A stretch of 64,000 nt of DNA from Azospirillum sp. B510 (GCF_000010725.1 NC_013856.1:541001-605000); one strand, 5' to 3'. Numbered from the stretch's first letter, positions 53,167 to 62,196 are shown. Numbers and translations are program-made. The notes: generated by a model not told the origin, from the sequence alone.

Positions 53167-53451
53167 ATGACGGGGAAACGGAAGCGGTATTCGGCAGAGT
53201 TCAAGGCGAAGGTGGCGCTGGAGGCGATCCGGGGCGAGCTGACGGTGTCGCAGTTGGTGGCCAAGCACGGCGTACACCAGACGCTGATCAACGCTTGGAA
53301 GAAGCAGGCGATGGAGGGGATGGCTGGTGTGTTCTCCGGCAAGGCGGAAACCGCTGAATCCAACCATCAGGGCGAGGTGGAGAAGCTGCACGCCATGATC
53401 GGCCAGTTGGTCGTGGAGCGGGATTTTTTGCGCAAGGCCTCCGGTCGATGA
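53167..53451 (+). CDS. IS3-family OrfA
   Basis: 94 aa helix-turn-helix and leucine-zipper protein (HTH_Tnp_1): KRYSAEFKAKVALEAIRGEL, VSQLVAKHGVHQTLINAWKK, then a coiled C-terminus. An A-TTT-TTT-G run at 53423-53430 (codons GAT TTT TTG) sits near the end; a -1 shift there enters the orfB frame, as is usual for OrfAB fusion in this family. Its stop overlaps the orfB ATG by 4 bases. Confidence 0.88.
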   Translation: MTGKRKRYSAEFKAKVALEAIRGELTVSQLVAKHGVHQTLINAWKKQAMEGMAGVFSGKAETAESNHQGEVEKLHAMIGQLVVERDFLRKASGR

Positions 53452-54038
53452 GCATCGGTCGGAGGCGGGAGCTGGTGGAGGCGGATCATCCGCGTCTGTC
53501 GATCACCCGACAGTGCGAGCTGGTTTCGATCAGCCGGTCCAGCTACTACGGACCGGCCAAAGGCGAGCCGGCCGCGAACCTGGAGTTGATGCGGCTGATC
53601 GACGAGCAGTTCCTGGAAACGCCCTGGTACGGCAGCCGGCAGATGACCCGGCATCTGCGCCGGCACGGCCATCAGGTCAACCGCAAGCGGGTTCGCCGCC
53701 TGATGGTGCGGATGGGCTTGCAGGCGATTTACCAACGCCCGAAGACGACAGTGCCACACCCTGAACACAAGATCTGGCCGTACTTGCTGCGCGACCTGAC
53801 CATCGACCGCCCCGACCAGGTGTGGTGTAGCGACATCACGTACATTCCCATGCGCCGCGGCTTTCTGTACTTGGTGGCGGTGATGGGCTGGGCGACACGC
53901 AAGGTCGTGAGTTGGCGGCTGTCGAACACCATGGACGTCGAGTTCTGCATCGAGGCCGTTGAGGAGGCCATGGCACGCTACGGCCGGCCGGACATCTTCA
54001 ACACCGATCAGGGCAGCCAGTTCACCAGCCCGCGCTTT
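53448..54038 (+). pseudogene. IS3-family OrfB transposase, truncated
   Basis: About 197 residues remain. HTH_21 region (LRRHGHQVNRKRVRRLMVRM) and rve core with the first Asp in QVWCSDITYIPMRRGFLYL and the second in IFNTDQGSQFTSPRF. The DDE glutamate and the C-terminal third are missing because the ISAs1-family element begins at 54039. Not functional. Confidence 0.88.
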
Positions 54039-55305
54039 CAGGGCCATTCAAAGAAAGCCGTTTTTGACGGTTGCGATTGTGGCACAGCGATCTTCGGCGC
54101 ATGCCATGCGGACGGCGGGGAGTGGGGCGCCGAAGAGATTGGCGATGCCCAGCATGGTGTTGCGCAGCATCGCCATGGCCTGTGGCACGGCGCCGGATCG
54201 CACCCGGCTGGCGTCTTCGCTCAAGAGGACGTCACGCCTCCAGTGCAGGCGGTTCTCGATGCCCCAGTGGTCGCGGGCGAGCGCGAGCAGCGCCGCAGGC
54301 GAGGCGTGGTCGCGGTCCAGGCTGGTGATGACGTAGACGGTTTCGTGCGAGATCGCGCCCTTGACCTCGCGGGTCCGCTCGATGCGGCAGACCTGCGCCA
54401 CGCCGGGCCAGTCGAGCGCGGGAACGACCTCGCGGCTGACGGTGATGCGGCGGGTTTCGATGCGCCCGTGCCCCTTCTCCACGGTCTGCGCGCCCTCACG
54501 GTCCGGCGGCGGCCCGTCCAGGGCGGGAGGCGGGGGCTGGCCCTGGAACGCCGCCACCAGCTCCGGGGGGAAAAGCGTCACCGAAGGCGACGGCGAGATC
54601 GGCCATCAGCGCCGGTTGGTTGGCTTTGACGGTGAACAGATAATCGCCGCCGCCGTCGCGGATGGCTTGGCAGATGGCGCGCTGACAGAACACCGCATCC
54701 CCGGTGATTACCGCACCGCCCAGCGGCAGGCTCTTGAGCAGCGTCAGCGCGGCGGTGATCTCGTTGGCTTCGGGCGGCACCCGCAACTGGCCGATCACCG
54801 TCCCCAGCCGGCTGGCGAAGGCGGCCAGCAGATGCACGCCTTCGCTGCCATCGTGCCCGGCCGGCGCGCTGCCCTTCAGGCGCTTGCCGTCGAGCGCCAC
54901 ATGTCCGACCGGGCCGGAGCCGCGCGCCCATTCCCCCAACACCGCCTCGGCCGCCGTAACGTCCAAAGCCTTGAAGAAATAGTGGTACATGGCGTGACAC
55001 GGCGCCCGCTCCAGGCCCAGCAGGTAAAGAGCCTCGGGCGGCAACCGTCGCCCCCAGCGAAAGATCGCCATCAGGTCGTTGGCCCCCGCCAGCATCGCCG
55101 AAAGCGCCAAATCAAAACCGATGCCAGAGGGTACTGCCGCCCCTTCCGGCCCCGGCGATCCGGGATCGCTCCCACAACCTCCCACAACGTCCGCGGTCCA
55201 CCCCTCATCGCTCCGACTCTCCGGCTCGGTTCCTGCCGATAGCCTTGTGAATCAACCGACGACTCGCGTCACCCGAATTTCATCCACCTTCTCTGAATCG
55301 CCCTG
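54039..55305 (-). mobile_element. ISAs1-family insertion sequence (copy 1), both ends present
   Basis: 1267 bp. The left end reads CAGGGCCATTCAAAGAAAG (54039-54057) and the complementary right end CAGGGCGATTCAGAGAAGG (55287-55305, minus strand); they match at 16 of 19 positions. The flanking bases do not match each other, so no target duplication remains: left is the cut IS3 orfB, right is the cut ISAs1 copy 2. This indicates a deletion or recombination at the element. Confidence 0.8.
54048..55208 (-). pseudogene. ISAs1-family transposase, two frameshifts
   Basis: Starts at 55208 with MRGGPRTLWEVVGAIPDRRG and GRKGRQYPLASVL. The frame is then lost near 55112 and resumes as ALSAMLAGANDLMAIFRWG. 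HVALDGKRLKGSA and VITGDAVFCQRAICQAI carry catalytic Asp residues. Near 54575 a second shift occurs in a T4C6 run; five instead of six C would join FGDAFPP to ELVAAFQGQ. The C-terminus (ALARDHWGIENRLHWRRDV, with the Glu) is in the new frame. Two breaks make it inactive unless one is a sequencing error. Confidence 0.85.
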
Positions 55306-55682
55306 GGCCTGGAGCCAGGTAATGTCGGTGGAGACGACGCTGGTACGGGTCTCAATGCGGCCATGATCGCCATCAACGGTGGTGTGGCTGGTGGTGGTCG
55401 TGGTCTCGGGATCGTCGAGAAACAGGCTCACGTCAGCATGGAGCGTGCCCTGATTGCCTTTGAGCGCCAAGGCGTAGTCGCCCTTCCGATCGATGATTTT
55501 CTGGGCGATGTCGCGCTGGCAGTTGAGCGCGTCGACGGTCACGATGGTCCCTTTGAGCGCCAGCATCTCCAACAACGTGGGCACGGCGGTGATTTCGTTG
55601 GACTTGGCGTCGGTGGCGATCTGAGCGAGCACCAGACGCTGCTCGCACCCCCAGGCGCTGACCATGTGCAGGAGCGACTTAG
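55306..55682 (-). pseudogene. ISAs1-family transposase copy 2, middle part
   Basis: Continues the fragment at 58914-59153. Reads KSLLHMVSAWGCEQRLVLAQ, SNEITAVPTLLEMLALKGTI, VTVDALNCQRDIAQKIIDRK and DHGRIETRTSVVSTDITWLQ, all standard for the family. It stops after WLQAQ where ISAs1 copy 1 begins at 55305, so the C-terminal third is missing. Its 5' boundary is the TTAG at 55679-55682, the target site of the IS1380 pair. Confidence 0.88.
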
Positions 55683-57295
55683 CCGCCTTTATTCACCAGG
55701 GTGGCGAGCGGTCTGGTCGCCGCGTTGAGATGATCAACGTTGGGCTGTATGGGCGCGCGTCGTCGGCCGCCGCGCTGACGGCGGCGTGACGGTGTCGGAG
55801 TTGGTGGTGGAGGGGATTGGGTGACGGCTGGGGCACGCTGCCCCGGTGCTCAGCAGATGAGCCGGGGCATGCGGCCGAGGGCGAGGTGGATGATCGCCTG
55901 ATCAGGCGCGCTGGTCGGCAGGTGCACCTTGATCTGCGTCTTCATCTCCACGATACGCGCGGCGGTCTTCACCAAGCGCAGCCGCAAGGTGTCGAATTGC
56001 ACCGTGCGCCAGCGGGAGCGTTTCGGCATCAGCGAGCGCAGGCTCCACAGCAGCCAGTACGCCCCGGCGTGCAGGAACAGGCGGAACTGGTTGGCCGTCG
56101 CCTTGGTGCAGGAGGTCCGGTCTGCGGCAAGGTGGGATTTCCAGGCTTTTATATGATTTTCCGCCTGTCCCCTCGCGCAATACAGGCCGGCATACAGCCA
56201 GCGACCCGTGCCGTGGCGTAGGTTGGTGACGATGAAGCGGCTGTCGGTGCCCTGGTCTCCTGCCTCGACGCGCGCGACGATGCGGCGGACCCGGCTCCAG
56301 GTGCTGGCCCCGTCATAGAATTCCTTGAAGCGGCGCACCTTGTCGGCTCCGGGCATGGCCTGGAAGCGCGCCGCGGTGCTGGCCTCCAGCGTGGTGACGT
56401 GACGGCGCAGTGTGCTGCTGGTCGGCAGACCGAGCACGTAGTCGAGCCCCTCCGCCTCGCACCAGTCCAGCACCTCCGGGCAGGCGTAATGGCCGTCGGC
56501 GCGCAGCAGGATCTCGGTCTTGGGCCAGTTTGCCCGAATGGCGCGGAGCAGGCGACGCAGGAAGGTCCGGATCTCCGTCCCCTTGGGCCGCTTGGCTGGG
56601 CGCAGCACAGCGGTGACAAAGCGGCCGTTGCCGTCGAAGACAACGATGGGCTGGAAGCCGTACTCGTCGTAATGGGCGTTGAACAGGCGCAACTGCTGAC
56701 CGCCATGCACCGTGTCGAAGGTGTCGTCTACATCCAGCATGATGCGCTTGGGCACCTGGCGAAAGGACGCGCAGTAGAGATCGACCATGGCTCGGCCCAT
56801 GCGCAGCAGTGCGCGGGTATCCGGCAGGTTCTCCAGGCGCGAGATGGTGGCTTGCGAGCAAAGGTCACGCTCGGACGGCAGGCGTTCCAGGGCCATCTTG
56901 AACAGCGGGTCGGAGCGTAGGCTGCCGGCGTCGTTGCCGTCCTCGTAGCCCGCCGCGATGGCCAGCAGGCGAAAGCCGATGATGTCGGCCAGCGAATGCA
57001 CGGTGCGCGTTGGATCGCGCGGGTCCTCAATACAGGCGGCCAGCCGATCGGCAATCCGCAGCCGCTTCGCCACCTCCCGCAGCACCAGCAGCCCGCCATC
57101 GGAGGACAGGCGGCCGCCATCAAAGCGCCCGATCACCGGCTTTCCAGCAACGGGTGACAGGCCGGGCAGCGGCAGGGTATGATCAACCATGGCGGGTGGG
57201 CGCTCCGGAAACGGCAGGAGTTGGCGTCAGCACCCAAATCCTACGGCCGCTCAACGGATGCCGCTACACCCGCCAACCCTCATGAATTTTCCCGG
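55683..57295 (-). mobile_element. IS1380-family insertion sequence A
   Basis: 1613 bp between TTAG (55679-55682) and CTAG (57296-57299). Ends begin CCGCCTTTATTCACCAGGGT on the left and, reading inward from the right, CCGGGAAAATTCATGAGGGT; these are imperfect inverted repeats. One full-length transposase gene. It lies head-to-tail with element B. Confidence 0.88.
55850..57190 (-). CDS. IS1380-family transposase A
   Basis: 446 aa DDE transposase. GRFDGGRLSSDGGLLVLREV is the family N-terminus; catalytic residues lie in RIMLDVDDTFDTVHGGQQLR (Asp), ILLRADGHYACPEVLDWCE (Asp) and CARGQAENHIKAWKSHLAAD (Glu). Full length with no break, so it may be active. By eye roughly nine in ten residues match copy B, so the two are related but not a recent duplication. 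Confidence 0.92.
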   Translation of the reverse strand: MVDHTLPLPGLSPVAGKPVIGRFDGGRLSSDGGLLVLREVAKRLRIADRLAACIEDPRDPTRTVHSLADIIGFRLLAIAAGYEDGNDAGSLRSDPLFKMALERLPSERDLCSQATISRLENLPDTRALLRMGRAMVDLYCASFRQVPKRIMLDVDDTFDTVHGGQQLRLFNAHYDEYGFQPIVVFDGNGRFVTAVLRPAKRPKGTEIRTFLRRLLRAIRANWPKTEILLRADGHYACPEVLDWCEAEGLDYVLGLPTSSTLRRHVTTLEASTAARFQAMPGADKVRRFKEFYDGASTWSRVRRIVARVEAGDQGTDSRFIVTNLRHGTGRWLYAGLYCARGQAENHIKAWKSHLAADRTSCTKATANQFRLFLHAGAYWLLWSLRSLMPKRSRWRTVQFDTLRLRLVKTAARIVEMKTQIKVHLPTSAPDQAIIHLALGRMPRLIC

Positions 57296-57299
57296 CTAG

Positions 57300-58913
57300 C
57301 CGCCTTTATGCACCTGGGTGAATCGTCATTTGGCCGCTGAATGGGGATGTTCATCGGGAGGTTGCGAAGGTGCACGCCGTCGACGCCGCGCTGATGGCGG
57401 TGTTTTGATGGGTGTGGGTTTAGTGGTTGATGGGATGGAGTGACGGCTGGGGCAGTTGCCCCTGTGGTCAGGAGATGAGCCGAGGCAGGCGGCCGAGGGC
57501 GAGATGAACGATCGCCTGATCGGGCGCGGCACTCGGCAGGTGGACCGTGATGCGCGTCTTCCTCTCGATGATGCGCGCGGCGATCTTCACCATGCGCAGC
57601 CGCAGGGTGTCGAACTGGGCGACCCGCCAGCGGGAGCGTTTGGGCATCAGCGAGCGCAGGCTCCACAGCAGCCAGTAGGCCCCGGCGTGCAGGAACAGGC
57701 GGAACTGGTTGGCGGTCGCTTTCGTGCAGGAGGTGCGGTCGGCCGCGAGGTGGGCTTTCCAGGCCTTGATGTGGTTCTCGGCTTGGCCGCGGGCGCAGTA
57801 CACGCCCTCGTACAGAGCGCGTCCGGTCCCGTGGCGTAGATTGGTGACGATGAAACGGGTGTCGGTGCCCTGGGGGCCGGCCTCGACCCGCGCGACGATG
57901 CGGCGGACCCGGCTCCAGGTGCCGGCGCCGTCGTAGAATTCCTTGAAGCGACGCAGCTTGTCGGTCCCCGGCATGGCCTGGAAGCGGGCAGCGGTGCTGA
58001 CCTCCAGCGTGGTGACGTGACGGCGCAGCGTGCTGCTGGTCGGCAGGCCCAGAATGTAGTCGAGGCCCTCGGCCTCACACCAGTCCAGAACCTCGGGGCA
58101 GGCGTAGTGGCCGTCAGCGCGCAGCAGGATCTCGGTCCTGGGCCAGTTCGCCCGGATGGCGCGGAGCAGACGGCGCAGGAAGGCCCGGATCTCTGTACCC
58201 TTGGGCCGCTTGGCCGGGCGCAGCACGGCGGTGACGAAGCGCCCATCGCCGTCGAAGACGACCATGGGCTGGAAGCCGTACTCGTCATAATGAGCGTTGA
58301 ACAGGCGCAACTGCTGATCACCGTGCACGGTGTCGAAGGTGTCGTCCACGTCCAGCACGATGCGCTTGGGCACCTGACGGAACGAAGCGCAGTAGAGATC
58401 GACCATGGCCCGCCCCATGCGCAGCAGCGCGCGGGGGTCGGGCAGGTTCTCCAGCCGCGAGATGGTAGATTGGGAGCACAGGTCGCGCTCCGACGGCAAC
58501 CGGTCCAGGGCCAGCTTGAACAGCGGATCGGCGCGCAGATCGTCAGCGTCGTTGCCGTCCTCGTAGCCCGCCGCGATGGCCAGCAGGCGGAAGCCGATGA
58601 TATCGGCCAGGGAATGCGTGGTGCGCACCGGATCGCGCGGGTCCTCGATGCTGCCGGCCAGACGCTCGGCCACGCGCAGCCGCTTTTCCACTTCGCGCAG
58701 CACCAGAAGTCCGCCATCGCAGGACAGGCGGCCACCATCGAAGCGCCCGACGACGGCCTTGTCGGCAACCGGTGACAAGCTGGGCAACGGCAGCGTAGGA
58801 TCAACCATGGCGGGTGGGCGCTCCCGATACGGAGGGGATTGGCTTCAGCACCCAAATCCTATGCCTGTTCAACGGCTTGCGCTACACCCGCCAACCCCGG
58901 TGCATAATCCCGG
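57300..58913 (-). mobile_element. IS1380-family insertion sequence B
   Basis: 1614 bp between CTAG (57296-57299) and TTAG (58914-58917). Left end CCGCCTTTATGCACCTGGGT; right end inward CCGGGATTATGCACCGGGGT. Same orientation as element A, sharing the CTAG between them. Confidence 0.88.
57468..58808 (-). CDS. IS1380-family transposase B
   Basis: 446 aa, same length and architecture as transposase A. GRFDGGRLSCDGGLLVLREV, catalytic RIVLDVDDTFDTVHGDQQLR, ILLRADGHYACPEVLDWCE, and CARGQAENHIKAWKAHLAAD are all intact. It differs from A by scattered substitutions, so it is a separate element type or an older relative. No frameshift seen. Confidence 0.92.
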   Translation of the reverse strand: MVDPTLPLPSLSPVADKAVVGRFDGGRLSCDGGLLVLREVEKRLRVAERLAGSIEDPRDPVRTTHSLADIIGFRLLAIAAGYEDGNDADDLRADPLFKLALDRLPSERDLCSQSTISRLENLPDPRALLRMGRAMVDLYCASFRQVPKRIVLDVDDTFDTVHGDQQLRLFNAHYDEYGFQPMVVFDGDGRFVTAVLRPAKRPKGTEIRAFLRRLLRAIRANWPRTEILLRADGHYACPEVLDWCEAEGLDYILGLPTSSTLRRHVTTLEVSTAARFQAMPGTDKLRRFKEFYDGAGTWSRVRRIVARVEAGPQGTDTRFIVTNLRHGTGRALYEGVYCARGQAENHIKAWKAHLAADRTSCTKATANQFRLFLHAGAYWLLWSLRSLMPKRSRWRVAQFDTLRLRMVKIAARIIERKTRITVHLPSAAPDQAIVHLALGRLPRLIS

Positions 58914-59153
58914 TTAGCACTCGCCGTATCGAAGGAGCGCCGCAGCGCCTTGCCGTCGATGGCGATGACGCCCTGGCAGGTCTCGGCAAAGCGGTCCATG
59001 AAGGTGCGGAAACAGGCCTGAAACTGCTTGGGATCAAGGAGACGAAACAGCCGGCTGAAGGTATCGTGCGATGGCGGACCGCCCTTTAAGGTGAGGAATT
59101 CGCCCAGAAACTCCTGACGTTCGTCAGCGAACTCCGCCATGTCGATGCAGGTT
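58914..59153 (-). pseudogene. ISAs1-family transposase copy 2, N-terminal part
   Basis: Reads TCIDMAEFADERQEFLGEFL, PPSHDTFSRLFRLLDPKQFQ, CQGVIAIDGKALRRSFDTAS, then A at the TTAG. Joined through one copy of the 4-bp site to 55682, the coding frame continues ...FDTASA-KSLLHMVSAWG without a break. The first about 35 residues are missing because the IS21-family left end starts at 59154. Confidence 0.88.
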
Positions 59154-59329
59154 TGCATATTTCGGCGGAAAGCACCCAGCGGGAACGGCGGAAAGCGCCC
59201 GGGCAGAACGGTGAAAGCGCCCAGCCGTTTCGGTGAATTCGCCCACCCGTAGGAGTGGTGGTATCGGGGTCCGAACCAGCCTTTGGCATCCCCATGATCT
59301 TTCCACGGCACAGGCCAAGGAGGATCGGG

Positions 59330-60844
59330 ATGCCCCGAGCGAGGTCGGACATGCGGCGGATCAGAGAAGTCCTTCGTCTGCGGGATGAGTTTGGCGCCAG
59401 CCAACGGCAGATTGCCGATGCCTGCCGGCTGCCGCGCAGCACCGTGCGCGATTACCTGGAGCGGCTACGGGCCTCCGGGCTGCAGTACGCGGATGTGCTG
59501 GGCTGGACGGACGTCGAGCTGGAGGAGCGGCTGTTCCCGCCTCCGGTCACGTCGGCGCGCCCGGTGCCCGACTGGCGGCACATCAGCCGGGAACTCGGCC
59601 GCCGTGGCGTAACGCTGCGGCTGCTGTGGGAGGAATACCTGGAGGTCCATCCCGGCGGCTATCGCTACACCCAATTCGTCCAGCATTTCCGGGCATGGCA
59701 GGGTGCTCATGCCGAGCCGCGTCTGCGCCGGGAACATCGGCCGGGGGCGGCGATCGAGGTTGATTACGCTGGGATGACGCTGACCGTCGGGCTCGGCGCT
59801 GAGGCGCGGCAGGCCCAGGTGTTTGTCGCCTGCCTGCCGTATTCGGGCTACGTCTATGCCGAGGCGACCTGGACCCAGCAGGCGGAGGAGTGGCTGGCCT
59901 CCCACGCCCGGCTGTTCGAACATCTGGGCGGCGTGCCGGGCAAGCTGGTGCCGGATAACCTCAAGGTCGGCGTCAGCCACGCCTCCTTCTACGATCCGGC
60001 GATCAACCCGGCTTATCACGATCTCGCCCGGCACTACCGCACCGCCGTCCTGCCGGCCCGGGTGCGGCGCCCGCGCGACAAGCCCAGCGCCGAGAACGGC
60101 GTGCAGCAGGTCGAGCGGCGGGTGCTGGCCCCGCTGCGCGATACGCCCTTCGCCACGCTGGACGCCGCCAACGCGGCCTTGCGCGACAAGCTGGCCACCC
60201 TCAATGCCGCTCCCTTGAGCCGCCGGCCGCAGGACACGCGCGCCGGCCTGTTCGCCGCCGAGGAGCAGCCGACCCTGCGCCCCTTGCCGCCGGACCGCTT
60301 CGTGCCGGGCACCTGGGCGCGCCACAAGGTCCCGCCCGACTATCATCTCGCTCTCGACGGCGGCGTCTACTCGGTGCCCCACACGCTGATCGGCAAGACG
60401 GTCGACGTGCACAGCACCGCCGGCGTGATCAGCGTCTTCCTGCGCGGCAAGCGGATGGCCTGCCATGTCCGCCGGCAGGACGGCGCCACCGTGACGCTGG
60501 ACGCCCATCGCCCCGCCAACCACCGGGCCGTCGCCCGCTTCACCCCCGATGCCATCCAGACCGAACTGGCCGCCATCGGCCCGGCCGCCGCGCTGCTGTT
60601 CGAACGCATCCTGGCCGGCGCCGATCACCCCGAACAGGCGGTGCGGGCCGGGATCGGCCTGATCCGCTTGGCGGCCACCCACGGCACCAGCCGGCTGGAG
60701 CAAGCCTGCCAGGCGGCGCTGGAGGCCAACGTCGGATCCTACCGCTACGTCCAGCGCTGGTTGACCGCTCCCCCGGCCACAACGGCGGACGCGGCCGGTG
60801 CCGGCGAGCACACCAATCTGCGCGGCCCTTCCTACTATCACTGA
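59330..60844 (+). CDS. istA: IS21-family transposase IstA
   Basis: 504 aa. N-terminal helix-turn-helix (VLRLRDEFGASQRQIADACR, LPRSTVRDYLERL), then an integrase catalytic core with AAIEVDYAGMTLTVG (Asp), LVPDNLKVGVSHASFYDP (Asp) and KPSAENGVQQVERRVLAPL (Glu), then a C-terminal beta domain. AGGAGG lies 7 bases before the ATG at 59330. Followed 10 bp later by istB. Confidence 0.92.
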   Translation: MPRARSDMRRIREVLRLRDEFGASQRQIADACRLPRSTVRDYLERLRASGLQYADVLGWTDVELEERLFPPPVTSARPVPDWRHISRELGRRGVTLRLLWEEYLEVHPGGYRYTQFVQHFRAWQGAHAEPRLRREHRPGAAIEVDYAGMTLTVGLGAEARQAQVFVACLPYSGYVYAEATWTQQAEEWLASHARLFEHLGGVPGKLVPDNLKVGVSHASFYDPAINPAYHDLARHYRTAVLPARVRRPRDKPSAENGVQQVERRVLAPLRDTPFATLDAANAALRDKLATLNAAPLSRRPQDTRAGLFAAEEQPTLRPLPPDRFVPGTWARHKVPPDYHLALDGGVYSVPHTLIGKTVDVHSTAGVISVFLRGKRMACHVRRQDGATVTLDAHRPANHRAVARFTPDAIQTELAAIGPAAALLFERILAGADHPEQAVRAGIGLIRLAATHGTSRLEQACQAALEANVGSYRYVQRWLTAPPATTADAAGAGEHTNLRGPSYYH

Positions 60845-60854
60845 CGGAGATACG

Positions 60855-61610
60855 ATGATGAAGCACGTCAACCACGAGCGGCTGCGCCAGTTGCGGCTGT
60901 ACGGCATGGCCAAGGGGTTGGAGGCGCTGGAACGCCTGCCCGATCGCGGCCAACTGGCCTTCGACGAGCAGTTGGGCACGCTGATCGAGCGGGAAGCGGC
61001 AGAGCGCGCCAACACCGCACTCGCCAGCCGACTGAAACGTGCCCGGCTGCGCCAGACGGCCTGCCTGGAGGACCTCGACCTGCGCACCCCGCGTGGGCTC
61101 GATCGCGGTGTTGTGCGCGAGCTGGCCACCGGGCGCTGGGTGAAGGAGAACCGGCCGGTTCTGATCACCGGCCCGACCGGGATCGGCAAGACCTGGCTGG
61201 CCTGTGCACTCGGCAACCAGGCGGCGCGGGAAGGCCACAGCGTACTCTACACCCGGCTGACCCGCCTGCTGGACGATCTGGCCACCGCCCGCCTGGACGG
61301 TTCGCTCGCCCGGCTGCTGCGACGGATCGCCCGGCTCGACCTGCTGATCCTGGATGACTGGGCGATGACCGAGCTGACCGCGCCTCAGCGCCTGGACCTG
61401 ATGGAGGTGATCGATGACCGCCACGACCGGGCCGCAACCATGCTGGCCACCCAAGTTCCCGTGGCCAACTGGCATCGGCTCATCGGCGATGCCACCTACG
61501 CCGACGCCATCCTCGACCGCCTCGTGCATCGGGCCTACCGCATCGACCTGCATGGCGACTCCATGCGCCGCACCAAGGCCGATGCCGCCAGCGAAACCCC
61601 CGACACCTAA
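60855..61610 (+). CDS. istB: IS21-family helper ATPase IstB
   Basis: 251 aa AAA+ ATPase related to DnaC. Walker A VLITGPTGIGKTWLACALGN, Walker B LDLLILDDWAMTELTAPQRL, arginine-finger region HRAYRIDLHGDSMRR. It directs IstA to target DNA. GGAGA precedes the first of two ATG codons. Intact. Confidence 0.93.
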   Translation: MMKHVNHERLRQLRLYGMAKGLEALERLPDRGQLAFDEQLGTLIEREAAERANTALASRLKRARLRQTACLEDLDLRTPRGLDRGVVRELATGRWVKENRPVLITGPTGIGKTWLACALGNQAAREGHSVLYTRLTRLLDDLATARLDGSLARLLRRIARLDLLILDDWAMTELTAPQRLDLMEVIDDRHDRAATMLATQVPVANWHRLIGDATYADAILDRLVHRAYRIDLHGDSMRRTKADAASETPDT

Positions 61611-61762
61611 GGCCGGTGCTTGGCAACCAAACCCACAACCTTCATAACGTAAATCCAGGGTTCGGCCCCGGCTCCCACCAGCTTGCAATTCGGGTGGGCG
61701 CTTTCGCCGAAACGGTGGGCGCTTTCAACCGAAACGCCTGGGCGAATTCGCCGAAATACGCA

Positions 61763-61982
61763 CCCTGACCGAAGATGGCGTCGAAAGCCTTAAGGAACTC
61801 ATCCAAATCCACCGAGCAGCACGCTGAACGATTCGATCCGCACCCGCGTCACTCACCGGATGCGTACGCCTAATTCATAACTCGGGCTGTCTCACAGTCG
61901 TTGACACGTTCCGAGCTCTAGCAAGCTCACCGCATGCATACACAGGCAACGCCTACCGGCGCGTTTCTGATCTGCCAACAGC
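61763..61982. other. Stretch between IS21 element and rRNA terminator
   Basis: No complete gene. A short plus-strand frame ending at 61827 encodes LTEDGVESLKELIQIHRAAR and may be the tail of a gene cut by the IS21-family element; it is not recognised. The rest shows nothing clear. Confidence 0.4.
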
Positions 61983-62020
61983 GAAAGGCCCCGTCTCATA
62001 TTGAGTGCGGGGCCTTTCGG
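61983..62020 (-). terminator. rRNA operon terminator
   Basis: GAAAGGCCCCG / CGGGGCCTTTC stem with an inner CTCA/TGAG pairing, 62 bp past the 5S gene. The shape is typical for ends of alphaproteobacterial rRNA operons; a T-run is clearer on the plus side (GGTTTT). Confidence 0.75.
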
Positions 62021-62081
62021 TTTTGAGTTTGAAGAAGCAAGCAGCTTGTTTTTGGAGAGATTGTCTCTTGTGCCTGAGCGA

Positions 62082-62196
62082 CCTGGCGGCGACCTACTCT
62101 CCCACGTCTTAAGACGCAGTACCATTGGCGCGGAGGCTTTTCACGGCCGAGTTCGGGATGGGATCGGGTGTTTGACACCTCGCCATGACCACCAGG
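62082..62196 (-). rRNA. rrf: 5S ribosomal RNA
   Basis: About 115 nt on the minus strand, from CCTGGTGGTCATGGCGAGG to GTAGGTCGCCGCCAGG, whose ends pair. Conserved internal blocks CCCGATCCCATCCCGAACTC and GTGGGAGAGTAGGTC are present. Ends are accurate to a few bases. Confidence 0.95.

Larger units (their letters stand above)
53101..54038 (+). mobile_element. IS3-family insertion sequence, right end missing
   Basis: The left end TGAGCTGGTCCCCGTTTCCC starts at 53101. OrfA and most of orfB follow. The element stops abruptly at 54038 where an ISAs1-family end begins, so the third catalytic residue, the C-terminus and right repeat are lost. Only 36 bases separate it from the IS5-family element. Confidence 0.85.
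59154..61762 (+). mobile_element. IS21-family insertion sequence
   Basis: 2609 bp. Ends TGCATATTTCGGCG (59154) and its counterpart TGCGTATTTCGGCG read inward from 61762. Several internal copies of a CGGYGAAAGCGCCCA motif lie near each end (about 59161-59238 left; 61694-61757 right, inverted), the multiple transposase-binding sites typical of the family. istA and istB are both intact. No matching target duplication is seen: left flank ISAs1 copy 2, right flank unrelated. Confidence 0.88.
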
